A stretch of 41,042 bases of DNA from an uncultured Rickettsiales bacterium. GTDB lineage: Bacteria > Pseudomonadota > Alphaproteobacteria > Rickettsiales > UBA1997. Position numbers and translations under genes: made by a program. The stretch is taken from positions 1-41,042 of the forward strand of contig CALXSB010000014.1 of NCBI GenBank assembly GCA_944391005.1, given 5' to 3'. The first letter of the stretch is position 1. Each line of letters opens with the position of its first letter. Below the pieces are notes generated by a model that was not told where the DNA came from, searched no databases, and worked only from the letters and a program-made list of their open reading frames with translations. Below, one piece after another: positions 34,303 to 41,042 of the stretch.

Positions 34303-34906
34303 TTTTATAACTATAGTTGTTATGATGATGATTTTATCATCATGTCAAGCTTTTTTGCCAATGGAACCAGTTGCTACATATAATGACAGATTTAAAGCAA
34401 GCTATGGAAGTTCACTAAATAAAGCAAAAAAAAGACATTATGATAGTATTAAAAAATCTGGATATGATGGCACTGTTAGTTTTGAAAACACTGCTTATGG
34501 AAGATTAGTAAAAAGAGAACAAGACTTTTTAGAAATAAATGCTAGAAATAACCCTTATGTTGAACTTGAAAGAGCAGGTTCAACTAATGTAGAATATTTG
34601 TCCTACAATGCCGGTGCATATTATGAAGTTGAAAATAATATATTTAACGATATAAAAATTCCAAAAAATGATTTTAAATATTATAATTTAGGAAAAAAAG
34701 AATATAACGAAATTAACAATATAGAATTACAAGAAACATATGACTATATAAGCGAAATTAATAAGGAAAGATTAAAGCAAATAGAGATAGCACGTCTTAA
34801 AGAGGAATATAGACAAAGACAGCAAAAAAAAGATATTACTGTAATTGATAAGACAAAACAAGGTTTAAAAAACTTAACCGACAGAATAAAAGAATTATTA
34901 AATTAG
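34274..34906 (+). CDS. Putative lipoprotein of unknown function
   Basis: The signal region ends in MMMILSSC (Cys24), a good lipobox, although the n-region is long; later Met codons at residues 17-19 could only give a very short signal. The mature part is polar and helical, with YGSSLNKAKKRHYDSIKKSGYDG, AYGRLVKREQDFLEINARNNPYVELE, and a coiled C-terminal end (EINKERLKQIEIARLKEEYRQRQQKK). Not recognised. Its start lies inside the SPOR-lipoprotein gene, so the two are translationally coupled. It converges on virB11 but I see no VirB7-like feature beyond the lipobox. Confidence 0.7.
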   Translation: MMFILQKKNNFITIVVMMMILSSCQAFLPMEPVATYNDRFKASYGSSLNKAKKRHYDSIKKSGYDGTVSFENTAYGRLVKREQDFLEINARNNPYVELERAGSTNVEYLSYNAGAYYEVENNIFNDIKIPKNDFKYYNLGKKEYNEINNIELQETYDYISEINKERLKQIEIARLKEEYRQRQQKKDITVIDKTKQGLKNLTDRIKELLN

Positions 34907-34930
34907 CTAATTAGATATAAAATAAATTTA

Positions 34931-35926
34931 TTAGGCATTCTTGATAAAGTCTCTATAATAAATTTCAGAAATATATCTTCTACCTTTAGCACCTCTTTTT
35001 AATTGAACAACTATATCAACAACATTTCTTATATAGCTTAAAATATCTTCTGGCGGCATGCCTAAACCCGCCTGCATAACCATTAATTTCAATTGTTGCA
35101 ACGCCATTTCTGGAGTATCGGCGTGGAGTGTTGAAATTGAACCAGGGTGTCCTGTGTTTATAGCTCTTAAAAATGAAAAAGCTTCCGAACCTCTCAACTC
35201 ACCAACTATTATTCTATCTGGTCTTAAACGCAAGCAAGCTTCAATCAAATCCTGTGTTGTAACATTTGCCCTACCCTGTCCACCTTTAGATGCAATTAGA
35301 TGAACTCTATTTGGGTGTAATGATAAGTCAATTTCTCTAGCATCCTCAACGCTAATTAACCTTTCAATTGTTGGTATAGCTCTTAAACAGGCATTTGTGA
35401 ATGTCGTTTTACCTGTAGATGTACCACCTGATATTATTATATTTTTTCTACTAAAAATAGCCTTATATAAAAATTGTTTTATCATGCCCGCTTTAAGTAG
35501 CTTAGACAATATAATTTGTGAATCATCTTTAATTGCTCCAACAGACGTTGAATCAAAAGCACCCATTTTTTCATAATCCTCAAGAGTCCAAGCTAAATCA
35601 CTCTTCTTTCTGATTGACATTATAACAGTATCATTTTCACAAGCTGGTGGAAATACAACCTGAATACGGTATCCTGAAGGAAGCGTTGCTGATAATAAAG
35701 GTTGTTCTTCACTTATTTTCTGGTCCGTAGCTTGTGCAACAAGTCTAGCAAGAGACTTAAGATGCCTCAAATCATAGCCAGGTAGATCAACCTTAAACAT
35801 ATCTCCTCTTTTTTCAACCCATGCTTCATTTGGATAATTTATTGAAATTTCCGCAATTCCTTCTTTACTAAGAATTATATTTATAGGTTTTAAATATACA
35901 TCTAAAGCTTCAAAATTACTTGGCAT
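34931..35926 (-). CDS. virB11: VirB11 type IV secretion ATPase
   Basis: VirB11 forms a hexameric ring ATPase that drives substrate transfer and pilus assembly. The N-terminal domain (1-140) includes EAWVEKRGDMFKVD and LPSGYRIQVVFPPAC. Walker A is GGTSTGKTTF (167-176), the Asp box is ISVEDAREI, Walker B RIIVGELRGSEAF (238-250), and the His box GHPGSISTLHAD (259-270). Length 331 is normal. It overlaps the end of virB10 by one base and is thus coupled. No other virB gene is in the window. Confidence 0.95.
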   Translation of the reverse strand: MPSNFEALDVYLKPINIILSKEGIAEISINYPNEAWVEKRGDMFKVDLPGYDLRHLKSLARLVAQATDQKISEEQPLLSATLPSGYRIQVVFPPACENDTVIMSIRKKSDLAWTLEDYEKMGAFDSTSVGAIKDDSQIILSKLLKAGMIKQFLYKAIFSRKNIIISGGTSTGKTTFTNACLRAIPTIERLISVEDAREIDLSLHPNRVHLIASKGGQGRANVTTQDLIEACLRLRPDRIIVGELRGSEAFSFLRAINTGHPGSISTLHADTPEMALQQLKLMVMQAGLGMPPEDILSYIRNVVDIVVQLKRGAKGRRYISEIYYRDFIKNA

Positions 35927-37419
35927 TAGCTACCTCTCTTAAATATAGGTAAAGTAACATCTTGAGTCACCATTATTATAATTTTTTCGCCTTGTGGAAC
36001 TCTTATAACTGGTTTTTGTTCCGCTATATCATCAACTATATCCTGTGCATCATCCATAAAATCTTGCGTAGCACTTATTAAAGCATAATCAGAAGCTTTA
36101 CCACTTGTTGTTGTAGTTTCACCAGTTAATGAACTTATAGTATTTGTAATACCCGTAGAACCGCTCATTTTCTCAACTGCAAGAGATGTTCCGACGCTTA
36201 AAACACTTGATAAAAATGAATTAGCCAATTGCTGTGCATATCTATTATCTAAATCACCCTGAACACCAGCTCTGCCCAACCTATCTGCACCAATGGAAGC
36301 AATATTTAAACTCATTCCATCAACTCTAATAATTCTGTTCCAATTAATTGTAACTCTTGTTTGTCCAGAAGCAACGTTTGTAGCATAGGTTCCAACAACT
36401 CTTGATCCTCTAGGTATTAATATATTTTTTCCCTCTTCAGCATATACATCTCTAGTAATAACAGCTCTAACTGTTGCAGCTAAATCCGTATCAATTGCTG
36501 TTTCTAAAACAGCGCTGATAACCTTTCCTTGCAAAATAACTCTAGTTAAATCAGTAACTTGTGTTGGCATAACATCTGGAGCCTTGCTTTGTATATCAAG
36601 TTTTGCATCTGTATAGGACAAAATAATAGCATCAGAATCTTGTGGCAAACTATTTGCAGGTCCTGCACCGCCACTCATTTTAAAAATTGGTGCAGCCCTT
36701 CTTTCCTGTAATGCTCTTTGTCTCTGAATTTTCGCTAAATTAGCAGCCTCTTCTTCCTGTTGTTTTGCTAAAATATCTTCATCACTCAATGATGCAGCCT
36801 GTTTTTCTGGAGAATATAAACTACTTGCAATATCATCAGTCGTATCCCTTTTTGGTTGTTCCTGTGGCTTTACTGGAGTTATTGGAGTTGGTTGTTGAAT
36901 TTCTGGAGTTTGAATTGGCGTTTGTTGGTTTGCCAACTTAGCCATTTGTTCTTCCATCATTTGTTTCATTTTTTCTTCAATCATTCTGTCAACTTCCTCT
37001 TTTGTAAAGGTTTCCTCGTCTTTTTGTTCAACGCCTGCAGCTATTTGCTGTTTTATTTCTTCTGGCAATGTTGGAATTTCAGGTAAAGCTGGAACCTGCA
37101 CATTTGTATCAGGAGTATTTGGAAAAGCTGATGTTATTGATGTATCTAGAACACCAGTTGGATCAAATCCTAGATCTGCTGAATCTCTTGACGGAGTTTG
37201 ACCGGATCCGCTAATAATAATTTCATTGGTATTTACTGGTTCCTGTGTATCAGATGGTTCTTTTAAAAACACAAAATATATAACAGCAGAAACAAAGATA
37301 GTGATTAAAAGAATAATCATTATTTTACTTTGTTTAGAAGTTCCGACACCTATACCTTCATCTTCTGCTTCTGCAATGTCATCATTTTGATTTTGATTCT
37401 GTCCTTGATTTTGCTGCAT
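35926..37419 (-). CDS. virB10: VirB10/TrbI-family type IV secretion protein
   Basis: VirB10 spans both membranes and joins the outer-membrane core to the inner ATPases. An acidic, Gln-rich cytoplasmic tail (1-30) precedes one membrane helix (about 33-52). The periplasmic linker (53-240) is rich in Pro, Gln and Glu, with a coiled stretch (EEVDRMIEEKMKQMMEEQM). The TrbI-like beta-barrel follows: ILQGKVISAVLETAIDTDLAATVRAVITRDVY, GSRVVGTYAT, RVTINWNRI, and a final KIIIMVTQDVTLPIF. Length 497. Only virB11 follows, as in the scattered Rickettsiales-type systems. virB8 and virB9 are not in the window. Confidence 0.93.
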   Translation of the reverse strand: MQQNQGQNQNQNDDIAEAEDEGIGVGTSKQSKIMIILLITIFVSAVIYFVFLKEPSDTQEPVNTNEIIISGSGQTPSRDSADLGFDPTGVLDTSITSAFPNTPDTNVQVPALPEIPTLPEEIKQQIAAGVEQKDEETFTKEEVDRMIEEKMKQMMEEQMAKLANQQTPIQTPEIQQPTPITPVKPQEQPKRDTTDDIASSLYSPEKQAASLSDEDILAKQQEEEAANLAKIQRQRALQERRAAPIFKMSGGAGPANSLPQDSDAIILSYTDAKLDIQSKAPDVMPTQVTDLTRVILQGKVISAVLETAIDTDLAATVRAVITRDVYAEEGKNILIPRGSRVVGTYATNVASGQTRVTINWNRIIRVDGMSLNIASIGADRLGRAGVQGDLDNRYAQQLANSFLSSVLSVGTSLAVEKMSGSTGITNTISSLTGETTTTSGKASDYALISATQDFMDDAQDIVDDIAEQKPVIRVPQGEKIIIMVTQDVTLPIFKRGS

Positions 37420-37470
37420 AATATTTCTCCCAATAACCTACTATTTATTTTCAATATTAAATTGTTATTG

Positions 37471-38088
37471 TCAAGATATTTTATATTTATAATTTAATGT
37501 CATTACAGAAATAAAAATTGCACCAATCAACGCAAACAGCATATCCTTTTGCGTATCCCAAATATCTCCCTGCGTTCCAAGAAATTCCTCAGCACCCTGC
37601 CCCAAAATAACAGCACTTAAAAACTCAATCAGTTCATAAAATGCACTAAATGCTAAAGATACAGAAACACAAATAAAATTTAGCATAAATGTATTTTTAA
37701 ATTTATACTTTTTTACAAACAGTTCTTTCATAATCAAAAATGGAGTAATACCCTGCACAAAATGTCCAACCTTATCATAGTTATTTCTTGACCATCCAAA
37801 CCAATCTTTTGCATATTCAAATAACGGCACCCTTGCATAAGAATAATGCCCACCAACTATTAAAATAATCATTTGAACCATTATAAAAAAATTCAAGATA
37901 TCTGATATATTCACATTTTTATTGTATAAATAAAAAATTACAATAACACCAATATAAACCGGCAGCACTTCTAAATACCAAGTTAAAGCATCAAAACATC
38001 CAATATAGGAAGCAGAAGCAAAACATACTATTAAAAAATACAAAATAAACAATAGCTTATTTTTATAAAATATTTCATATACTTTCAT
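37471..38088 (-). CDS. YjdF-like (DUF2238) multi-pass membrane protein
   Basis: The 205-residue protein has six membrane segments. The pattern LEVLPVYIGVIVIF, VGGHYSYARVPLFE, WSRNNYDKVGHFVQGITPF and SAFYELIEFLSAVILGQGAEEFLGTQGDIWDTQKDML is that of the DUF2238/YjdF inner-membrane family; the conserved GHxY, D-VGHF and D-WDTQKDM segments suggest a polar site within the membrane. The biochemical role is unknown. It lies between virB10 and the M48 protease on the same strand, with gaps of 51 and 17 nt, so it may be cotranscribed with the protease. Confidence 0.83.
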   Translation of the reverse strand: MKVYEIFYKNKLLFILYFLIVCFASASYIGCFDALTWYLEVLPVYIGVIVIFYLYNKNVNISDILNFFIMVQMIILIVGGHYSYARVPLFEYAKDWFGWSRNNYDKVGHFVQGITPFLIMKELFVKKYKFKNTFMLNFICVSVSLAFSAFYELIEFLSAVILGQGAEEFLGTQGDIWDTQKDMLFALIGAIFISVMTLNYKYKIS

Positions 38089-38105
38089 AACTGCCCCGCC
38101 ACAAT

Positions 38106-39422
38106 TTATTTATTGCCAATTGTCAATTTTAAATCCTCAATTTTATTTAAAATACTTTTATCGTCAGTATTTTTCTTAGCTAAATCAAGATAATTTCGTG
38201 CTTTAACATTATCTTTTATATTCGCGTAATATTCTGCAAGACTCAAATAGGACAAGCTTAAATCACCATTATTATAATATGCTTCAGCCAAAAGTCTTAA
38301 AGCACTGTTATCCTCTTTATCCCGTTGAATTATATAATTTAGGTCATTTATAGCATAATTATACATATTTTTTTGTTTATATTTTATAATAATAAAGGCT
38401 ATCATCTTTTTAATCAAAGTATTGTCCTTTATCATTTCATCAGCCTTTTGATAATTGATTAAAGCATTTTGTATATCATTCGCCTTCAAATATATATCTC
38501 CTTTAAGTTCATAAAAATATGGGTTGTCCTTATATTTGCCAATTAAATAATTAGCCTCATCCAATGCTTCTTTAGTCCTATTATTATTCATATTAATTAT
38601 ACTGCTTGCATAGATTCCATAGTCAGTTCCTTTATCAATATCAATTTTTGAAATATTGCCCTGATTTGTATTATAGGCTAAAATTTTAGCTTTTATAAAA
38701 TTAAATTCATCCCCATATCTTTTATTAAAAGCATCATTACTATATTTTTCTTTAGTCATTTTATTTTGAATAAACTGTCTCCTGTTTCTACTCAATGGGT
38801 GTGTAGAATAGTATTCCATCTCATCAGAATATTGAAGCTCACCCATATAGAACTTATCCATTGACTTTAAAAGTGCGGAAGATGATAAATTATTTGCATT
38901 CAAATAATCCGTTGCAAGATTATCAGCCGCTTCTTCCTGCGTCCTTGTATATTTCAAAATACTTTGCTGCTGCGTATGCATAGCTCCAAAAATTATAGCC
39001 TGTCCCAATTCCGGCACACCGGCAATCAAAGCACCAACGCCAAGCAATATTGAACCTATGCTTATAGCCTGCGTATTTTTTAAATCTTCATTTAGCCTGG
39101 CAAGATGCCCCGCAGAAATATGTCCAGTTTCATGGGCTATTATACCCAATACTGCATCCGGTTCATCAAAGCTTGTCAGAGTTCCCGTATTCACAAAAAT
39201 ATTTTGCCCGCCCATCACAAATGCATTAATTGAATTATCACTGACTATATAGAATCTTATATCATTAGGATTAAGCCCCGCAGACCTAAAAATCGGCGTA
39301 GAAATTTCCTTCAAAAAACTTTCTATTTCCGTATCTCGTATTAAAGATATTCTTCCTCCAGCCGCAAAAACACATTGCACAAACAAAAAATAAAAAATAA
39401 ATATTTTAATTATCTTTTTCAT
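38106..39422 (-). CDS. M48 metalloprotease with TPR repeats (BepA-like)
   Basis: A signal peptide (1-20, ending VFA) leads to the M48 domain: GIIAHETGHISAGH with zinc ligands His97 and His101 and catalytic Glu98, and TQEEAADNLATDYL with the third ligand Glu163. FYIVSDNSINAFVMGGQNIFVNTG upstream is typical of the family. The C-terminal 200 residues hold TPR-like repeats (YFYELKGDIYLKANDIQNALINY, ALRLLAEAYYNNGDLSLSYLSLAEYYANI). E. coli BepA has the same plan and degrades or assembles misfolded LptD at the outer membrane. It starts 17 nt inside the end of the upstream methyltransferase gene. Confidence 0.9.
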   Translation of the reverse strand: MKKIIKIFIFYFLFVQCVFAAGGRISLIRDTEIESFLKEISTPIFRSAGLNPNDIRFYIVSDNSINAFVMGGQNIFVNTGTLTSFDEPDAVLGIIAHETGHISAGHLARLNEDLKNTQAISIGSILLGVGALIAGVPELGQAIIFGAMHTQQQSILKYTRTQEEAADNLATDYLNANNLSSSALLKSMDKFYMGELQYSDEMEYYSTHPLSRNRRQFIQNKMTKEKYSNDAFNKRYGDEFNFIKAKILAYNTNQGNISKIDIDKGTDYGIYASSIINMNNNRTKEALDEANYLIGKYKDNPYFYELKGDIYLKANDIQNALINYQKADEMIKDNTLIKKMIAFIIIKYKQKNMYNYAINDLNYIIQRDKEDNSALRLLAEAYYNNGDLSLSYLSLAEYYANIKDNVKARNYLDLAKKNTDDKSILNKIEDLKLTIGNK

Positions 39423-40053
39423 ATTTTACATGATAATATATATTTGTTTTTCCATAATCTGCCTCCACATGTTCCTTTTTAATACAGGGAAAAACATCCC
39501 TATTTCTCAATTTTCTAATAGCAGTAATTATAACACTTCCCGCCCTCAATTCTCGCTTCATTTTTTCTTCAAGTTTCAAATACAAATCTTCCGCATTTTT
39601 CATTGGATAGTGCATAAAAATCATATCAAACTTACTTAAATCAACATTAAAAAAGTCCTCATTTATAAACTCTATTTTTGAAGACAATTCCACATAGTTT
39701 TGCAGCACAAAATTTTGAATTTCTATTGATTTATCATACAATTCTTTCAACAACTCTATTCCCACACATCTCTTCAAATTAGGCAAAAGCAATGCGGTTC
39801 CAATAACAATCTTGCCAGTTCCGGAACCTAAATCGCAAAAAGACGAAACATTCTTCAAAAAAGGTTCAAGAGAAGGAGAGCTATAAACCTCTTTCAATCC
39901 ATCAAAATCAATTTCTCCATATATCAAATGTTTTATTTCATCATCAGACATTTTATTTCTAGCCTTCCACGAAATAGAAGAACCATTAACATCGCTATAC
40001 AAACTATAAAAAAATTCTTTTGAATTCAAAATAAAACCTTCATCAAAATTCAT
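39406..40053 (-). CDS. Dot1-like class I SAM-dependent methyltransferase (paralogue 2)
   Basis: Motif I is CDLGSGTGKIVIGTALLL (residues 73-90), motif II CVGIELLKELYDKSIEI (Glu100), followed by FINEDFFNVDLSKFDMIFMHYPMKNAEDLY. Both motif wording and the LIYGEIDFDGLKEVY segment before motif I match the protein at 24268, so the two are paralogues. The post-motif HYPM replaces CCPT in the other. Length 215. It lies upstream of the M48 protease gene with a 17-nt overlap. The substrate is unknown. Confidence 0.8.
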   Translation of the reverse strand: MNFDEGFILNSKEFFYSLYSDVNGSSISWKARNKMSDDEIKHLIYGEIDFDGLKEVYSSPSLEPFLKNVSSFCDLGSGTGKIVIGTALLLPNLKRCVGIELLKELYDKSIEIQNFVLQNYVELSSKIEFINEDFFNVDLSKFDMIFMHYPMKNAEDLYLKLEEKMKRELRAGSVIITAIRKLRNRDVFPCIKKEHVEADYGKTNIYYHVKYEKDN

Positions 40054-40129
40054 AAAACACCCTAATTACTTAATCAAATAATATAAAATAATATTTATTT
40101 ATCAAGCACATTCATAAAGAAATTAAAGC

Positions 40130-40340
40130 TTGAAGGCAAGGGGATGCAAGCGACTTGCGAAGCAAGGCATTTGCAATCAGCAGTGAAAACAAGGCGGGGG
40201 ACATGCAAGCTTGCTTGCAATGGCAGCTTGCGACCCACAGCAGTTTACCATAGCGTAGCGGGGGAAGAAAGCGAACGTTTGCCAAAGTGCCAACTGAACG
40301 AAGTATAAATTGAAAATTAAAAATCAGCCTTCGGCAGAGA
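40130..40340. repeat. GC-rich hairpin block, different from the composite repeat
   Basis: This block has several short palindromes: CTTGC-GAA-GCAAG (40154-40166), GCAAG-CGA-CTTGC just before it, a GCAAGC/GCTTGC cluster near 40205-40235, and GCC-TTC-GGC (40327-40335). The GC content contrasts sharply with the preceding 70 nt. No open frame is convincing. It may be the edge of a further dispersed repeat adjoining array C. The gene-free stretch 40054-40129 before it holds nothing recognised. Confidence 0.6.
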
Positions 40341-40369
40341 ATACTCTAAGTTTCAAGCACCCTGCCAGC

Positions 40370-40770
40370 CTCCCCATGAAGGAATCACATTTTTGCCCTT
40401 CTAAAGAGTCTCTCCCATCTATCCCAGTATGAGCACCAATACTTTGCCCTGCAAAAGGCCTGGCACTAATCACATTACCATATGAAAGGCTCCAACTCGC
40501 CCAACCTATCAAGGGGCCGACAACTTCACACCCCTGTGAATGGTTCCTTTATCTCCACCCATGTGAAGGGACTCTCCAATTCCTCCCATGTGAAGATGCA
40601 CCATCTCCACCCTCCTGTGAAGACAAGCTCTCGATCCACTGTGAAGACGGCCTCTCAGCACCCCTCTGTGAAGACAGTCTTTAGTCCCCCCCCCCTATGA
40701 AGGCCCAACCCCAGAACCCCCCTGCGAAGGGCCACTACCCGACCCGCCCCTGTGAAGGGGGGTAAGGGGG
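40370..40770 (+). repeat. Array C: 24-29 bp palindromic units, right copy
   Basis: Cores of the type TGTGAA occur at 40535, 40562, 40589, 40616, 40640, 40667, 40696 (TATGAA), 40723 (TGCGAA) and 40751, mostly 27 nt apart. Weaker units (for example CCCCATGAAGG near 40372 and CCATATGAAAGG near 40480) extend the array to the left. The unit at 40751 is the perfect CCCCTGTGAAGGGG, followed by the junction GGTAAGGGGGGTTC next to the modules. This is the reverse complement arrangement of array B. Open frames at 40324-40512 (minus) and 40482-40700 (plus) lie wholly within these repeats and are not taken as genes. Confidence 0.85.
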
Positions 40771-40773
40771 GTT

Positions 40774-40970
40774 CACCTCCCTTTGTAAGGGAGGATGTCA
40801 ACGAAGTTGACAGATGTGTTGACAAGATAATCAAAAATAAACTTTTTGTCTCACCTTATAATGGAGGTGCTGACGAAGTTAGCGGTGGGTTGACAACAGA
40901 ATTAAGAATTGGCTTGGATTTTTTGCCTCCCTTCGTAAGGGAGGTGTCCCGAAGGGACGGTGGGTTGACA
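40774..40970 (+). repeat. Three double-hairpin modules, right copy
   Basis: In order: CCTCCCTT/AAGGGAGG (40776-40794) with TGTCAAC-GAA-GTTGACA (40796-40812); a degenerate first hairpin near 40852-40868 with GCTGAC-GAA-GTTAGC (40869-40883); and CCTCCCTT/AAGGGAGG (40926-40944) with GTCCC-GAA-GGGAC (40946-40958). GGTGGGTTGAC follows modules two and three. The order mirrors that at 5487-5684 in reverse complement. The open frame 40752-40994 is repeat-derived. Confidence 0.88.
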
Positions 40971-41042
40971 GAGAAATTAAAAATTAAAAATTAATCTTTA
41001 ACAGAAAATTAAAAATAAAAAAGATAAATAATAAAGTAATAA
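40971..41042. other. AT-rich tract after the right modules, running off the window
   Basis: AGAAATTAAAAATTAA-type runs follow the last module, as in the reverse complement of 5440-5486. The stretch corresponds to the start of the A/T spacer of the left copy, so the element probably continues beyond the window. Confidence 0.55.

Noticed and set aside
34274..34906. VirB7 lipoprotein
   Set aside because: VirB7 proteins are short (about 40-60 residues mature) with a characteristic Cys; this is 210 residues and only shares a lipobox.
40482..40994. Two plus-strand coding regions
   Set aside because: They follow array C and the modules exactly and show periodic peptide repeats caused by the 27-nt units.

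Overview
The window is very AT-rich chromosomal DNA from a Gram-negative bacterium, most likely a host-associated or uncultured low-GC alphaproteobacterium. The evidence is a Tim44-like gene directly followed by an mltA-type gene (an alphaproteobacterial arrangement), a detached virB10-virB11 pair as seen in Rickettsiales-like genomes, the cell-division start mraZ-rsmH-ftsL, an alphaproteobacterial elongator tRNA-Met, and envelope genes (eptA-like, plsC-like, OpgB-like) that imply an outer membrane. Many start codons have no visible Shine-Dalgarno sequence.

Layout. 1-4647: partial DegT-like aminotransferase, mnmG, a divergent GTP cyclohydrolase II-like gene, an OmpR-type response regulator and a secreted metallo-beta-lactamase-fold protein. 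4648-6342: no gene; a GC-rich composite repeat. 6343-16854: cmk, small hypotheticals, the Tim44/MltA operon, a membrane-anchored S66-like pseudoenzyme, an EptA-like transferase, a PlsC-like acyltransferase, a prepilin, and an SH3 plus OpgB-like pair. 16977-20000: acidic hypothetical, tRNA-Met, and a DNA methylase with a half-size specificity subunit. 20110-25795: NagA-like enzyme, two glycosyltransferases, a xerC-like recombinase, a Dot1-like methyltransferase and a second prepilin. 26040-30316: mraZ-rsmH-ftsL, a PAP2 phosphatase and a Clostridia-type gltX. 30422-34906: frameshifted third prepilin, HAD hydrolase, PolB-like exonuclease, single-pass membrane protein, SPOR lipoprotein and another lipoprotein. 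34931-40053: virB11, virB10, a YjdF-like membrane protein, a BepA-like M48 protease and a second Dot1-like methyltransferase. 40054-41042: no gene; GC-rich hairpins and a second, inverted and truncated copy of the composite repeat.

The most unusual structure is the composite repeat. Three modules of about 75 bp, each with two hairpins, sit next to arrays of 24-29 bp units built on a CCCCTGTGAAGGGG-like palindrome. Two copies lie in opposite orientation about 34 kb apart. Stems of the second hairpin differ between modules but always close on a C-GAA-G loop, and array units decay away from the inner end. Other points to check are likely pseudoenzymes (S66-like, GTP cyclohydrolase II-like, the nuclease end of the methylase), the prepilin broken in an A-tract, the repeat-rich mraZ control regions and the transferred-looking gltX.

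The envelope genes fit a coherent theme: lipid A or glycan phospho-transfer (EptA-like, OpgB-like), peptidoglycan cleavage and binding (MltA, SPOR, SH3), division (mraZ, rsmH, ftsL), outer-membrane protein quality control (M48/TPR) and secretion (VirB10/VirB11, prepilins).
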